64,000 bases of DNA from NCBI RefSeq assembly GCF_900103545.1, contig NZ_FNHH01000005.1, positions 143,712-207,711 on the forward strand, read 5' to 3'. The position numbers and the translations under genes are program-made. Each line of letters starts with the position of its first letter. The first letter of the stretch is position 1. This DNA comes from Daejeonella rubra (GTDB lineage: Bacteria; Bacteroidota; Bacteroidia; Sphingobacteriales; Sphingobacteriaceae). Positions 52,945-62,988 of this stretch are shown one piece after another. The notes beneath the pieces were generated by a model, which was not told the DNA's origin, did no database searches, and saw nothing but the letters and a program-made list of their open reading frames with translations.

Positions 52945-54903
52945 TTATCTGAGAGAATTGATATAAGCAGCTATTTTCAAGCCGTCTTCTTTTTTAACCT
53001 GAGGCATAGGCGGCATAGGTGTTGGATACTCCGGCCAGTTTTCAGGCTGTGGGTTATGGATCAGCTGAAGAATTTTTTCCGGACTATATTTTCGTTTTGC
53101 AATATCCTTAAATGCTGGTCCAACCAACTTTCTATCAGGGTTATGACATGATAAACAGGTATAAGATGCTAACATCCCTTTTACATCGTTATAAGTAGGT
53201 GCCTTTTCTGCTTGCGCAGGCACTTGAGCTACCTGCTTTGCAGGTGCTGCAACCGCTGCCTTCTTTATACCGCCAACTGCTGCGGGAGCCTGTGCTATCA
53301 CAATAGCAGAGTTTTTAGTACTTACTTCTGTCATTGATAGTTTAGCTCCTTCGGGAATATTATTCAGCGTATAATAGGCTGTAGAATGTACCAATGAATA
53401 GAAATTATCCCGTTCACGGATACCATCAAGCTTAATAGTATGGATATAATATCTGCGAAGATTATCTACAATGATCCTAGCTTTAAGTCCATCTGCAGAT
53501 AGTTTAACTCCCTTGATAGTAAGATTTTCGTTATTAACCGGCGGACTACCATAAACAGGATGATATTTATAGATATAACTTTCCACTGCATAAGATGCCA
53601 GATCTTCAGCAGATTTCGGATCAACAGGCTGAGTAAATTCAATTTCAAATCCATCAGGCATTGCTCTGACAGCTTTCATCTCAAAAGGTGTTTTATTATT
53701 CCAAACCAAGCGTTGCAGGCCTTCATTTGCCTCTCCGGCAGAACCCCATCCCCGGTTTGTTTCGCCAATAAATAGTGAACTGTCGCGCGCCCATGACATT
53801 CTCAGAACTCCTGAACGGAATCCTGACCGGAACATAAAGGATGCTCCCTGATATTCCCCATTGACCTTCTCCATGAATACCCTTGACAGGATGCTCATTC
53901 CCTGATCACCTACCAGAGTTTGACCTTCAAAGGGACCGAAATAACCTTTAGGGATAGTAATTGGCTCTGAATTAGATATACCTAAAATTCCATAGGGCAG
54001 CCAAACAGCAGGTAGTCGCAATTCAGGAAACTCTTTTTTCATGTCAAAAAGTGTTTTGAAATTCTCATTCACCACATTTTCAGGTTTAATATACCGGCCC
54101 TTATCATTCTTCACCTTCCGCGGATCAATCTTCGAATTAAACTGGGCTTCTGTTAATTTAACCGGAGAGTTTGGCATTCCGCTCCAGGCCAAACCTGCAG
54201 GATGTCCCATAAAATCGCCTTTTTCTATCTTCCACAAAGCACCGGAACCCATCCAATCGCCCTGATTATCCGTATAGAACAATTCATTATTTAAAAATCC
54301 AAGTCCGGCGGGAGAACGCATTCCTGTTGCCCAAGGCTCCATTTTTCCATCCTCAGTAATACGCATGGCCCAGCCTCTCCATGGCACACGACTTTCACCG
54401 CGCCACCATTCCTCATTACCAAAAGCAACATTACCGGTTACAAAAAATGAGCCGTCAGGGGCGATCTTCGGTCCGAAACTATATTCATGATAATGACCTG
54501 AAAGCGGCCATGAGTAGATCGTTTCATACACATCGGCCTTTCCATCCATATTGGTATCCACCAGTTTGGTCAGCTCACCACGCTGTGCGCAATAAAAAGC
54601 ACCATCTTTATAGGCTAATCCGAGAATTTCATGCAAACCGGATGCGAATTTTCTAAAATAAGGCCTGCTGCTTGTCGGATTCTCAACAATAAAAACATCT
54701 CCCCGACGGGTAGAGATTCCGAGATCACCATTAGGCAGATTTACCAGACCACCTACTTCAAGTATGATTCCTTCAGGAGTGGCAACCTTCATGATCTTAA
54801 AGAAATCTTCTTCCTTAGGCGTTTCCTGTGCAAAAGCAGAAATACCGCTAAACACAAATGCGGCTAAAAGGACTGTTTTATATAGTTTATTGATATTTTT
54901 CAT
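52945..54903 (-). CDS. Exported sugar-dehydrogenase-like propeller fused to cytochrome c
   Basis: The 652-residue protein has a signal peptide (ending AFAQE, residue 26), a six-bladed beta-propeller of the soluble glucose/sorbosone dehydrogenase type (about 35-430), a linker of about 130 residues rich in Ala and Pro, and a C-terminal monohaem cytochrome c (about 575-652) with CLSCH and a likely axial Met in PMPPMPQ. Fusion of a propeller to a cytochrome suggests periplasmic oxidation of a sugar or alcohol with electrons passed to the respiratory chain. PQQ residues cannot be proven by eye. The upstream partner gene encodes a DUF1080 protein, 8 bp away. Confidence 0.8.
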   Translation of the reverse strand: MKNINKLYKTVLLAAFVFSGISAFAQETPKEEDFFKIMKVATPEGIILEVGGLVNLPNGDLGISTRRGDVFIVENPTSSRPYFRKFASGLHEILGLAYKDGAFYCAQRGELTKLVDTNMDGKADVYETIYSWPLSGHYHEYSFGPKIAPDGSFFVTGNVAFGNEEWWRGESRVPWRGWAMRITEDGKMEPWATGMRSPAGLGFLNNELFYTDNQGDWMGSGALWKIEKGDFMGHPAGLAWSGMPNSPVKLTEAQFNSKIDPRKVKNDKGRYIKPENVVNENFKTLFDMKKEFPELRLPAVWLPYGILGISNSEPITIPKGYFGPFEGQTLVGDQGMSILSRVFMEKVNGEYQGASFMFRSGFRSGVLRMSWARDSSLFIGETNRGWGSAGEANEGLQRLVWNNKTPFEMKAVRAMPDGFEIEFTQPVDPKSAEDLASYAVESYIYKYHPVYGSPPVNNENLTIKGVKLSADGLKARIIVDNLRRYYIHTIKLDGIRERDNFYSLVHSTAYYTLNNIPEGAKLSMTEVSTKNSAIVIAQAPAAVGGIKKAAVAAPAKQVAQVPAQAEKAPTYNDVKGMLASYTCLSCHNPDRKLVGPAFKDIAKRKYSPEKILQLIHNPQPENWPEYPTPMPPMPQVKKEDGLKIAAYINSLR

Positions 54904-54911
54904 GTCCTGAA

Positions 54912-56360
54912 TTAGAATAAAATTGAATAGCTTATTGACTTAACGATAGGAATGATCAGTTCCTTTCGACCATTCTGATCACGTATAATGGGCTTTGCGC
55001 CACCTGCATCATCCAGACGAAGATAATAGGATTGATTATCGATCAGATACATTCCATCCGCAGTTTGAATGATACTTTCAGCCTCAGCCAAGCGGAAATA
55101 CAGATCATTCACATGGTCAGTGATTGTAATTTTACGACTAATTCCCCTTCCCAAATCCAATACCTTTACCTGATCGTTTACAGATGTTCCATAGGTTAAA
55201 TAACGGAATGAAGGAATCCCTTTTTCGTCTACCACATATCCCTTTGGTCTGTATCCTGTTCCGGCTGTATCACTGATCCAGACAGACTGTACGTTAGAAA
55301 GACGGGCTATTGCCTGCAAAGGTTTACCCAGGCGCTGAACCATACCCAAAGGCCTTGATGAACCATCTCCCCGATCATGCCACATTGGTGTAGCATTCAA
55401 AAAGCCTCCCCTCCATAACTGAACAAGCATAGCATTATCCATATCATAGGTATAATGAACCTTTTCCGGGCTTCCCACAGAAACGGCATGCACTACACGC
55501 GGCGAACCTGGAAGATCCATAAAACTTCTAAGTATAATATTATCAGAAGCATCGATCAGAATCGGGTCAACTGCATTGCCATTTGTTGTAGATCTTTCAA
55601 CTGGCCGCGGACTATCATATTTGGTGATCTTAATATTCCTGAAGGCTACGGCTCCATGGTCTCCCTGCAAACGAAGCGGGCCTGTTGCCGCTTCAGTATT
55701 ACTAACTGATCCTCGTGTTGGTCCCGAAAGTTCAACGTTATCATGTATGATCACACTGTTCAGTTCGATCCTTAACATGACCGCATTGGCGATCTTTCTG
55801 CCGGATCCATCAAAACGGGGGGCCTTAAAGGAAATTTTCAATTTCTGCCATAAACCCGGTGCCCGGCTGGCATTTTGCCTTGGCGCATAACCTGAATAAC
55901 CTTTCTGGCCATCGGGCTTACTGTCGTCCCAGCGTTCATAAATTCCGCCGTTATTTCCTGATCTTGGATTGGGTGAACCCCAGGTATCTTCCAGTTGTAT
56001 TTCATAACGTCCCTGAAGATATATACCTGAATTAGATCCTGAAGCCATCAGATATTCAAGCTCCAGATCAATATCGCCATACTCGGCAAGGGTATAAAGA
56101 TCCTCCCCTTTGTTCCTTTTATCAGGAAAATTAACAAGGATTCCAGAACCATTTGCAAGGGTAAAGATATTGGTTTTGCTAATATCTGCCTGAACTGAAC
56201 CGGCTATCTGCCAGCTTTTTGAAGGAGCTTTGAATGCTGAAAAATCATTCAGGGGCACCTGAGATACGATTTGCGCATACCCTGATCCTGCAGTACAGAT
56301 TATCAGGAATGCATAAATGGATTTAAAAATTGTAGATGAAACTTTAAAGGTTGATTTCAT
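54912..56360 (-). CDS. Exported DUF1080 / 3-keto-disaccharide hydrolase-like protein with extra domain
   Basis: The 482-residue protein has a signal peptide (cleavage near GYAQI, residue 30). A DUF1080 (3-keto-disaccharide hydrolase) domain covers about 35-245, shown by SNSGIYLQGRYEIQLEDTWG near 107-126 and GALRL-like strands. The C-terminal half (about 250-482) is a beta-rich segment of unknown type. The family includes enzymes that cleave 3-keto-glycosides made by periplasmic or cytoplasmic dehydrogenases, so the propeller/cytochrome protein encoded 8 bp downstream is a plausible partner, oxidising the sugar that this protein would cut. This two-step link is inferred. Confidence 0.78.
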   Translation of the reverse strand: MKSTFKVSSTIFKSIYAFLIICTAGSGYAQIVSQVPLNDFSAFKAPSKSWQIAGSVQADISKTNIFTLANGSGILVNFPDKRNKGEDLYTLAEYGDIDLELEYLMASGSNSGIYLQGRYEIQLEDTWGSPNPRSGNNGGIYERWDDSKPDGQKGYSGYAPRQNASRAPGLWQKLKISFKAPRFDGSGRKIANAVMLRIELNSVIIHDNVELSGPTRGSVSNTEAATGPLRLQGDHGAVAFRNIKITKYDSPRPVERSTTNGNAVDPILIDASDNIILRSFMDLPGSPRVVHAVSVGSPEKVHYTYDMDNAMLVQLWRGGFLNATPMWHDRGDGSSRPLGMVQRLGKPLQAIARLSNVQSVWISDTAGTGYRPKGYVVDEKGIPSFRYLTYGTSVNDQVKVLDLGRGISRKITITDHVNDLYFRLAEAESIIQTADGMYLIDNQSYYLRLDDAGGAKPIIRDQNGRKELIIPIVKSISYSILF

Positions 56361-56456
56361 TTTCTTCTGCTAATTAACCTGTGAAGATAATAATGAAATC
56401 TTAATATCAAATGTTATTAGCAGATTGTTGAATTTGAAAACCTTTTCTGAGACTGA

Positions 56457-56831
56457 TCACTTTCTTTGAGGCTTTGCCAGATTTTCCTTCACTCTGAATT
56501 TTACTATTCTGATAATCAGATCATAAGGCAATTCCTCATCGATAGGGAATCTTATCGTTCCTTTGGATAATTCATAAGCTGATAACTCATCATAAAATGT
56601 CAATATTCCGGATGGTCCCGGATAAAAGCCAATATGATTTTTATAAGCTGCAAAATGGACCAAATTGCCATTGAGCCTGAATGTTGGCATCTGATAATTG
56701 ATCATCTCAATGGAATCGGGAGCAGCTGAATTGATCACCGTTCTCAGTTTTTGGAGAGTCTTTTGAACGTTCGATGGAAATAGAGCAATATATTCATCAA
56801 TGTCTTTCGGTATCAATGTTTTTGCTTTCAT
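56457..56831 (-). CDS. DUF1801 (YdhG-like) protein
   Basis: The 124-residue protein has the DUF1801 pattern: an N-terminal IDEYIALFPSNVQKTLQKLRTVI helix, then EMINYQMPTFRLNGNLVHFAAYKNHIGFYPGPSGI in the middle, and a C-terminal Ile/Lys-rich part. The family is related to a bacterial frataxin-like YdhG fold and may bind iron, but no function is proven. It is a single short gene, 35 bp from the YihY gene on the same strand. Confidence 0.85.
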   Translation of the reverse strand: MKAKTLIPKDIDEYIALFPSNVQKTLQKLRTVINSAAPDSIEMINYQMPTFRLNGNLVHFAAYKNHIGFYPGPSGILTFYDELSAYELSKGTIRFPIDEELPYDLIIRIVKFRVKENLAKPQRK

Positions 56832-56866
56832 AAGGACTTATTTTAAGACCAATTCCTGATGCTTAA

Positions 56867-57829
56867 TTATAGATCTATACCTGGTCCGGGATCAATTCTG
56901 ATCTCCTGTGTTTCTATTGCAAATGCCTTTTTCACAGGACGGATTGGTTCATCATGAGTATCACTCAAAACTTTTACAAAACAACCCCCGTAGTAAAAGA
57001 TCATAGCCGAATAGAATACAAATAGCATGATCAACACCATTGAACCGGAGGCACCATAAATAGTACTGATATTACTTCTGATTAAGAGATAGCCCAGTAT
57101 CCACTTTCCAAGTGTAAACAGAATTGCTGTAAAGAAACCGCCACCCAGGCAAATATTCCATCTAGGTCTTCCTGCTGTTAGAAAACGGAATAAAAAAGCT
57201 AACCAGATAGTGACCGCAACAACAAATACGATCTCATTGATCAGGCGATTAAAAAACCAGCCACCACCGCCCCAAACCTCATCAATATAATCACCCATGA
57301 TGGCCTGAAAACTCTCAATGACAAGACCGGCCAGGAATAGAAAACCGGCCAGGAAAATTACGATCAATGACCTTAAACGGTATTTAAGCCGGAAGCCGAT
57401 ACCGGGTTTAGGCATTATTCTGATATCCCAGATCTGACCCAATGAATTTTTGATCACATCAAAGAGTGTTGTTGCAACAAACATAAGAAAGATGAATCCC
57501 AGAACGGTAACATACCAGCTATGACTAAGTCCGCTTACAGCCTCCAGCACACCCTCAACCTGACGAGCGCTGTTGGTACCTAAAATATGCCCCAAACGAT
57601 CGATAAGGTCAGAACTGAGTTCGTTAGGATCTACCGCAAACCGAAAGAACTGGGTAAAAATGATCAGAATTGGCGGTAAGGCAAAGGTGGCAAAAAAGGC
57701 AGTGGCTGCTCCCATTCTCAGAGGATCATTCAGTTTTAACAAGGTAAATGAACTTCTCATCATTGAAAACAATGCACTGAGTCGATAAACCAGATTATTA
57801 GACTTTTCTATCTTTTGTAGCAAGGGCAA
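56867..57829 (-). CDS. YihY/BrkB-family inner-membrane protein
   Basis: The 320-residue protein has six membrane segments, spread over about 40-285, with a typical GAATAFFATFALPPILII block near residues 40-58. Loop features match the YihY/virulence factor BrkB family of inner-membrane proteins. The family was once thought to be RNase BN, a claim withdrawn. No enzymatic motif is visible. It precedes the DUF1801 gene (35 bp) and follows the GDPD gene in the same orientation across a 56-bp gap. Confidence 0.88.
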   Translation of the reverse strand: MPLLQKIEKSNNLVYRLSALFSMMRSSFTLLKLNDPLRMGAATAFFATFALPPILIIFTQFFRFAVDPNELSSDLIDRLGHILGTNSARQVEGVLEAVSGLSHSWYVTVLGFIFLMFVATTLFDVIKNSLGQIWDIRIMPKPGIGFRLKYRLRSLIVIFLAGFLFLAGLVIESFQAIMGDYIDEVWGGGGWFFNRLINEIVFVVAVTIWLAFLFRFLTAGRPRWNICLGGGFFTAILFTLGKWILGYLLIRSNISTIYGASGSMVLIMLFVFYSAMIFYYGGCFVKVLSDTHDEPIRPVKKAFAIETQEIRIDPGPGIDL

Positions 57830-57885
57830 AAATTTTGTGTTTTTATATGTATTGTCAATGAGTTGAACTTAGTACTCCCTGACAT

Positions 57886-58905
57886 TTATTTTTGTATCAT
57901 CTTCAAAAGTAACTCAGGTTCATTTGTAGTAATGAAATCAATTTTCTGATCAAGAAATGATTGCAGCAATGCGGGATTGTTAACCGTCCATGCATTGATG
58001 GTTAAACCTTTTTGTTTTGCTTGCGCGATCCAATCAGGATTTTTCTGATAAACACTCTGGTTATAATCCAGTCCCCACAATTTATCTGCTGCCAGCACTT
58101 CGGGCGATTTATCACCATTCAGATAAGCAACCCTTGCATGCGGGTCCAGGCGCATGAGCTCCATACAGATAGTATAGTCAAAACTGATATAGTCTATCCA
58201 TGCCTGTGCCTTCAAATTTTTAACCGTAGCCATCACCTTTTTAGTAAGCTGAAGAGCACGTTCCTTGTTTATCGTTGGTTTGATCTCAAGAATAAGTTTT
58301 GTGTTATTTTGTGTCATACCTGCTCTCAGATAGGATTCCAGGGAAGGCATATTTTCTCCGCTTGGCAGTTTTAATGCCAGTAATTTTGCTGAAGGGCTTG
58401 TATGAATAGTTTGACCCTGTATCGTAGGATCATGATTAATAACCAATACCGAATCAGCAGTCATATGGACATCAAACTCAGAACCCTGGCATCCCAAACG
58501 GATGGCATGCTGTAATGCGGCAATAGAATTTTCAGTTGCTCCAGTGTTTTTCCATGCTCCGCGATGTGCAACTACCCTGTTCCTGATAAACTCATCTTTC
58601 ACCAGTCGGAATGTTTGTTCAAAACTCCCCGACTTAGTTTTAGCCGTGATGGTCAGGTCATACCATTTAACATCCGACTTAATGCTTCCTTTACGGATCG
58701 ATAACTTATTTGCTTTCAGTCTGAACAAACCTGAATTCTCACCACTAAGTTTAAATTTAGCTTCCGCTCCAGGTAAACTAAGTATCCCGATCTGATTGTT
58801 TTCCTGGGAAAAAGTATGATTACTTAAGACAGGCTGAGCAATTGTGGTGTAAGATAACATACTAAGGAGTATGAACATTGAGCAGAATTTAATGGAATTT
58901 GACAT
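57886..58905 (-). CDS. Exported glycerophosphodiester phosphodiesterase with N-terminal beta-sandwich
   Basis: The 339-residue protein has a signal peptide (near residue 23, ending TIAQ). Residues 28-105 form a small beta domain resembling cadherin-like repeats, not usual in stand-alone GDPDs. The catalytic GDPD domain starts with VVAHRG (His114, Arg115), Glu125 in TENS, Glu143 and Asp145 in SEFDVH, and His158 in NHDPT, all the metal and acid-base residues needed. It hydrolyses glycerophosphodiesters to glycerol 3-phosphate and an alcohol in the periplasm. The start is the ATG at 58905. Confidence 0.92.
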   Translation of the reverse strand: MSNSIKFCSMFILLSMLSYTTIAQPVLSNHTFSQENNQIGILSLPGAEAKFKLSGENSGLFRLKANKLSIRKGSIKSDVKWYDLTITAKTKSGSFEQTFRLVKDEFIRNRVVAHRGAWKNTGATENSIAALQHAIRLGCQGSEFDVHMTADSVLVINHDPTIQGQTIHTSPSAKLLALKLPSGENMPSLESYLRAGMTQNNTKLILEIKPTINKERALQLTKKVMATVKNLKAQAWIDYISFDYTICMELMRLDPHARVAYLNGDKSPEVLAADKLWGLDYNQSVYQKNPDWIAQAKQKGLTINAWTVNNPALLQSFLDQKIDFITTNEPELLLKMIQK

Positions 58906-59166
58906 AGGGGCCTTTAAGGGGGGGGTTAGTTTATACGCTATTGGGCTGAAGATATAAAAATGACAGTATCATCTTTTTAATTTTTTAAACTAAAATAGCT
59001 TTTATTAAATAAGATCTGTTCAAACGATTCTTCAAATCTATTTATACTGACAGATATTCCAAAGATAATTCAGCTGTCAGGGGTAAATTAGAATCATATT
59101 TGATCCAAATTCAGGATTTATTGTGAAAAAGGTATAATTTGGCATGAAATCAGCGTTAAGCTATTC

Positions 59167-59760
59167 ATGAAAAAATATATTCTAATTTGCAGTCTTGCCC
59201 TACTAGCTTCAAGCTGCGGAATATCCCGAAAAATAGATGTACTGGAAAAATGCAATTACAGCATAAAATCTGCGGATAGTGTGTATCTGGCAGGAAAAGA
59301 CATCAGCAAGCTCGTTAAGAACAAAACGTTTGAGTTGAGTAGTGTACCCGGACTAGCTTTGGCCTTGTTCAGAAAAAATATTCCATTAAGTGCCAATGTG
59401 AAACTAAGCATCAATAACCCCACATCTAAAACTGCTGCAATCAATCAGTTTGACTATATCATACTTATAAAGGGCCAGGAACTTGCTGCAGGATCTGTGG
59501 ATAGAAAAATCAGTGTAGAGTCTGGTGCCACAACCATTGTTCCGGTACAGATCAATTCCAATATCTATTCATTTTTATCGAATGGAAAAACTATGGAGGA
59601 ACTAGTGGCATTTATGGGTGGTGCAGAAAGCGGACCCGGAGAGAAGAAAGGTTTGGTAACTATTAAGATCCGACCAAGCTTTATGGTTGGTAATAAATTG
59701 ATAAAATACCCCGGTTACATCAGCATTGACAAAGAACTAAGCAGTAAAATACTTTTTTAA
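59167..59760 (+). CDS. LEA14-like lipoprotein
   Basis: The 197-residue protein has a lipobox (ASSCG, Cys17). After it comes a beta-sandwich of the LEA type 2/WHy kind: KCNYSIKSADSVYLAGKDI near 33-51, a SANVKLSINNPTSKTAAINQFDYIILIKGQELAAGSV block (78-115) and a C-terminal half. Such domains are found in exported Bacteroidota lipoproteins and in plant desiccation proteins; the role here is unknown. It is a single gene. Confidence 0.72.
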   Translation: MKKYILICSLALLASSCGISRKIDVLEKCNYSIKSADSVYLAGKDISKLVKNKTFELSSVPGLALALFRKNIPLSANVKLSINNPTSKTAAINQFDYIILIKGQELAAGSVDRKISVESGATTIVPVQINSNIYSFLSNGKTMEELVAFMGGAESGPGEKKGLVTIKIRPSFMVGNKLIKYPGYISIDKELSSKILF

Positions 59761-59908
59761 TGATGATTCGGGGTTTCCAATAGGAATACCTGTAGCAGAT
59801 AAACTGCACAGAAACAACAATCTGGCATCCGGGACTAAGATTAATTCTGTCTGTCATAAACCTTAATTTTCTTATCTTTCGACCCAGAATCAGAAATCTA
59901 ATTATAGA

Positions 59909-61222
59909 ATGAAATTTTTTAAAGTCCTTATAGTACTGCTTTTTATCAGCCATTTAAGTTTTGCTCAAAGCGTGGTAAGCCTTATGAACCGTGCAGACCA
60001 GTTTTTCGAAACAATGAACCAGGGTAAATTTGATGAAGCGCATGGTTTTTTTGATGAAAGTGTAAAAGCCCAGATCTCTGTGGATGAACTCAAACTTTTC
60101 TGGCTAAGGCTGGAAAATAGTCTGGGAACCTACGAATCTGTGGATGGAGCAAAAAGTTCTGTTCAGGGAGAATATTATCAGGTGATACTTACCTGCGGTT
60201 TCACAAAAGGTTCTCAACCATTCACCTTTATGTTTAATAAGGCTGAAAAATTGGTAGGATTTTTCATATCTCCTAAAGCTACTGAAGCCGAATATGCATT
60301 ACCTGCTTATGCAGATACAACCCTCTACACTGAAAAGGAAATAAAAATTAAGTTCGCTGAAGGAGAGATGGCGGGGATTTTTACAAGTCCTAAGAAAGTT
60401 TCAAACTTTCCGGTTGTTATAATGGTGCATGGATCAGGACCATCTGATATGGATGAAACTGTTGGTTCAAATAAACCATTTAAAGATCTGGCTGCTGGAT
60501 TAGCAGCAAAAGGAATAGGTAGTATCCGTTATGTAAAACGGACGATGGTATATCCGAATTCTTTCAATAAGGCATTTACTGTTAAGGAGGAGGTATTAGA
60601 TGACGCTCTTGCAGCGATCACACTCGCAAGTACACTTCCGGGGGTAAACAAAAGCCAGATCTATCTTTTCGGACACAGCCTTGGTGGAATGCTGGCACCG
60701 AGAATCGCAAGTCTTGCAGCCAGCCTGAATGGTATTATCCTGGCTGCTGCTCCGGCAAGGAAATTTGCAGATCTTATCACAGAACAAAATGAATACCTGT
60801 ATAAGGCATCAGGCGATACAACAAGGGCTGGAAAACAACAGTTCGTTGAATCTTCTATTGACATTGATAAATCCAGATTATTAAAACTGGGCGCTATTGC
60901 ACCTGATTCAATCATCCTTGGAGCTCCGGCATCCTACTGGATAGATCTCAACAACCATGACCAGGTAGGCACAGCAAAAAAGATCAAAAACCGCATTCTT
61001 ATAGTACAGGGAGCTAAGGATTTCCAGGTTTCCGTACAGGATTTCAATATCTGGAGAACCGCATTGGCTTCAAACACGAATGCCTCATTTAAATTATATC
61101 CTGATCTTAATCACCTCTTATCCCCCCAAAAAGAAAAAGGTAATGGTACTCAATATCGCTTACCGGCAAATGTTGATATTAACCTGATCAATGATCTTGC
61201 GATTTGGATAAAAGGGAAATAA
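59909..61222 (+). CDS. Exported alpha/beta hydrolase with N-terminal DUF3887 domain
   Basis: The 437-residue protein has a signal peptide (cleavage near SFAQ, residue 19). Residues 20-120 match the DUF3887 type (DQFFETMNQGKFDEAHGFFDESVKAQIS...). The hydrolase domain follows with an oxyanion VMVHGSGPSD (near 172), nucleophile Ser257 in GHSLGG, Asp in GAKDFQ and His in DLNHLL near the end. This layout is common among Bacteroidota dienelactone- and peptidase-like hydrolases. The substrate is not predictable. A TTATCTTTC -7-like element lies about 35 bp upstream of the ATG. Confidence 0.85.
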   Translation: MKFFKVLIVLLFISHLSFAQSVVSLMNRADQFFETMNQGKFDEAHGFFDESVKAQISVDELKLFWLRLENSLGTYESVDGAKSSVQGEYYQVILTCGFTKGSQPFTFMFNKAEKLVGFFISPKATEAEYALPAYADTTLYTEKEIKIKFAEGEMAGIFTSPKKVSNFPVVIMVHGSGPSDMDETVGSNKPFKDLAAGLAAKGIGSIRYVKRTMVYPNSFNKAFTVKEEVLDDALAAITLASTLPGVNKSQIYLFGHSLGGMLAPRIASLAASLNGIILAAAPARKFADLITEQNEYLYKASGDTTRAGKQQFVESSIDIDKSRLLKLGAIAPDSIILGAPASYWIDLNNHDQVGTAKKIKNRILIVQGAKDFQVSVQDFNIWRTALASNTNASFKLYPDLNHLLSPQKEKGNGTQYRLPANVDINLINDLAIWIKGK

Positions 61223-61239
61223 AGCGGTATTCCTTAAAT

Positions 61240-61276
61240 AACAAAAGCTCCGGCAATATTTGACGGAGCTTTTGTT
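61240..61276. terminator. Bidirectional intrinsic terminator
   Basis: AACAAAAGCTCCG (61240-61252) and CGGAGCTTTTGTT (61264-61276) are exact reverse complements with an 11-base loop, flanked by T-runs on one side and A-runs on the other. It serves the convergent genes at 59909-61222 and 61297-62700. Confidence 0.85.
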
Positions 61277-61296
61277 TTAAAAACGAATCTATAAAA

Positions 61297-62700
61297 TTAA
61301 CTATTCCATGGGCCGGTGATCGCCAGTGTTAGTCCCGGCGACTGAATATTGACAAATAGAGTCTTGCCTGAAGGTGAGAAGACCGGACCTGCAAATTCTG
61401 ATTTTGGATACCCGACATTTTTTGCGATCACATAAGTCTTCCCCTCGGGAGTAATTCCAATAATTCTTGCATCCGATTTATCCTCACAGATGATTACATC
61501 GCCCCATGGAGCTATGGTGAGGTTATCGCAACTTTGAAATGTGTCTATATCATTGGATTCAAGGAACAATTCCAATTTTCCGGGTGATTCGCGTTCACGT
61601 TCCTGGCCTTCATATTTACTTGGAATGTATTTGAAAATTTGTCCGTAACTTTTGTGTCCTCCGTTTGTACATGCAAAAAACAGCTCATTCTTTCCATACC
61701 AGATTCCCTCTCCCCGTGCAAAACGGGCAGCACCATTTTTATAGCCTCTTAATCGCAGATCATCATCCGGTGCTTCTACATTATCAAGATCAATCCAATG
61801 AACATCAAAGCTTTTCTTCTGCGGAAATTTATCAGTATCCAATTTCTCCCAATTCCTGGTATCTGCACTTGCCCATTCAGTAATGACCATACATTGTAAT
61901 TTGCCCCCTTTATGAAGATCGGCGAACTTATTCGGCAGGTAACGATAAAAAAGACTATCGCCACTATCCTCAGTTTGGTAAACTATTCCTTCAGTCGGAT
62001 GAACAGCAACAGCTTCATGGACAAAACGGCCCATGGGTTTGATTGGAATAGGTGCGGTTAAGCCAACCTTATCCGAAGCAAAGATTTCGAAATTATAGCC
62101 ATGATCCTGTTCAAGGTTACCCTTTTCTCCACCTTTCACCAGCGTGCTTTCCTCGCAGGTAATCCAGGAATTCCATGTAGTTATACCTCCTGCACAATTT
62201 CTAACTGTTCCGATAAGACTTAAATATTCGAGCTCTACTTTCTGCAATTTTTCATCATATACCATGGTGCTTGTCCCGCCATAACACAAACTCTCAGTAT
62301 TACCGAAGTCATAAATATTTTTTCTATCGACTTTATTCAGCAGTTCATTATTTTTTCCGAATGGCCCGTTTGCAATTGCCCCGGGTGAGAGTTCATGATT
62401 TCTGATTAGAATGGTTTTATTATTTTTCCACTTAAATACACCCATCCCGTCAAATGCTCCAGGGACAGAAAATCCATCGTTCATTAGATCCCCCTTCCGG
62501 GATATCACTTTTGCAGTAAAACCATTGGGCAAGCTCAAAATATCGTCCTGCCGGTGTGTCAACGGCCCATAATTGCGCAGAAAATTGCCTTCTTCAATAA
62601 ACCCTAATGCTGCCGCATTGGCAGCAAACTGGCTCAAACCCAGAAAGCCAAGGCTTACCAAGCCTGAATTTCTGATAAAATCTCTTCTGTTATTATTCAT
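61297..62700 (-). CDS. PhoX-like (DUF839) protein with Tat-type signal
   Basis: The 467-residue protein begins with a twin-arginine motif NNNRRDFIRNS (Arg-Arg at 5-6) and a weak hydrophobic core, then Ala-rich cleavage region near residue 30. The rest is a DUF839/PhoX-type propeller (LPNGFTAKVISRKG, then RNHELSPG near 95-103 and VHEAVAVHP...ED-SGDS near 225-240). PhoX is a calcium- and iron-dependent alkaline phosphatase exported via Tat. Many DUF839 proteins in Bacteroidota have unproven activity. It is convergent with the alpha/beta hydrolase gene. Confidence 0.8.
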   Translation of the reverse strand: MNNNRRDFIRNSGLVSLGFLGLSQFAANAAALGFIEEGNFLRNYGPLTHRQDDILSLPNGFTAKVISRKGDLMNDGFSVPGAFDGMGVFKWKNNKTILIRNHELSPGAIANGPFGKNNELLNKVDRKNIYDFGNTESLCYGGTSTMVYDEKLQKVELEYLSLIGTVRNCAGGITTWNSWITCEESTLVKGGEKGNLEQDHGYNFEIFASDKVGLTAPIPIKPMGRFVHEAVAVHPTEGIVYQTEDSGDSLFYRYLPNKFADLHKGGKLQCMVITEWASADTRNWEKLDTDKFPQKKSFDVHWIDLDNVEAPDDDLRLRGYKNGAARFARGEGIWYGKNELFFACTNGGHKSYGQIFKYIPSKYEGQERERESPGKLELFLESNDIDTFQSCDNLTIAPWGDVIICEDKSDARIIGITPEGKTYVIAKNVGYPKSEFAGPVFSPSGKTLFVNIQSPGLTLAITGPWNS

Positions 62701-62988
62701 TTAAATAAATTTAAACTTAATTTCTAATATAATAGTGTATATAAATTCGAATGTAATCAGTAAAATAGAACTTGATGTTAGGGGTATATTATTTAATAAA
62801 GAATCCACGCTCCATGGCCACCTTTTATAGGCGGTAAGTCTATCAAAAAGAATAATAAGGAACGTTTAAATACATATTTCACGGGATTTTCATTAAACCC
62901 TAAGCGAATTAAAAAAACTATTATCAGTTGCTAATCAGTAGATTGCCTAGAATTACTTGTAGAATACAATTGATTAAAAATACTTGTT

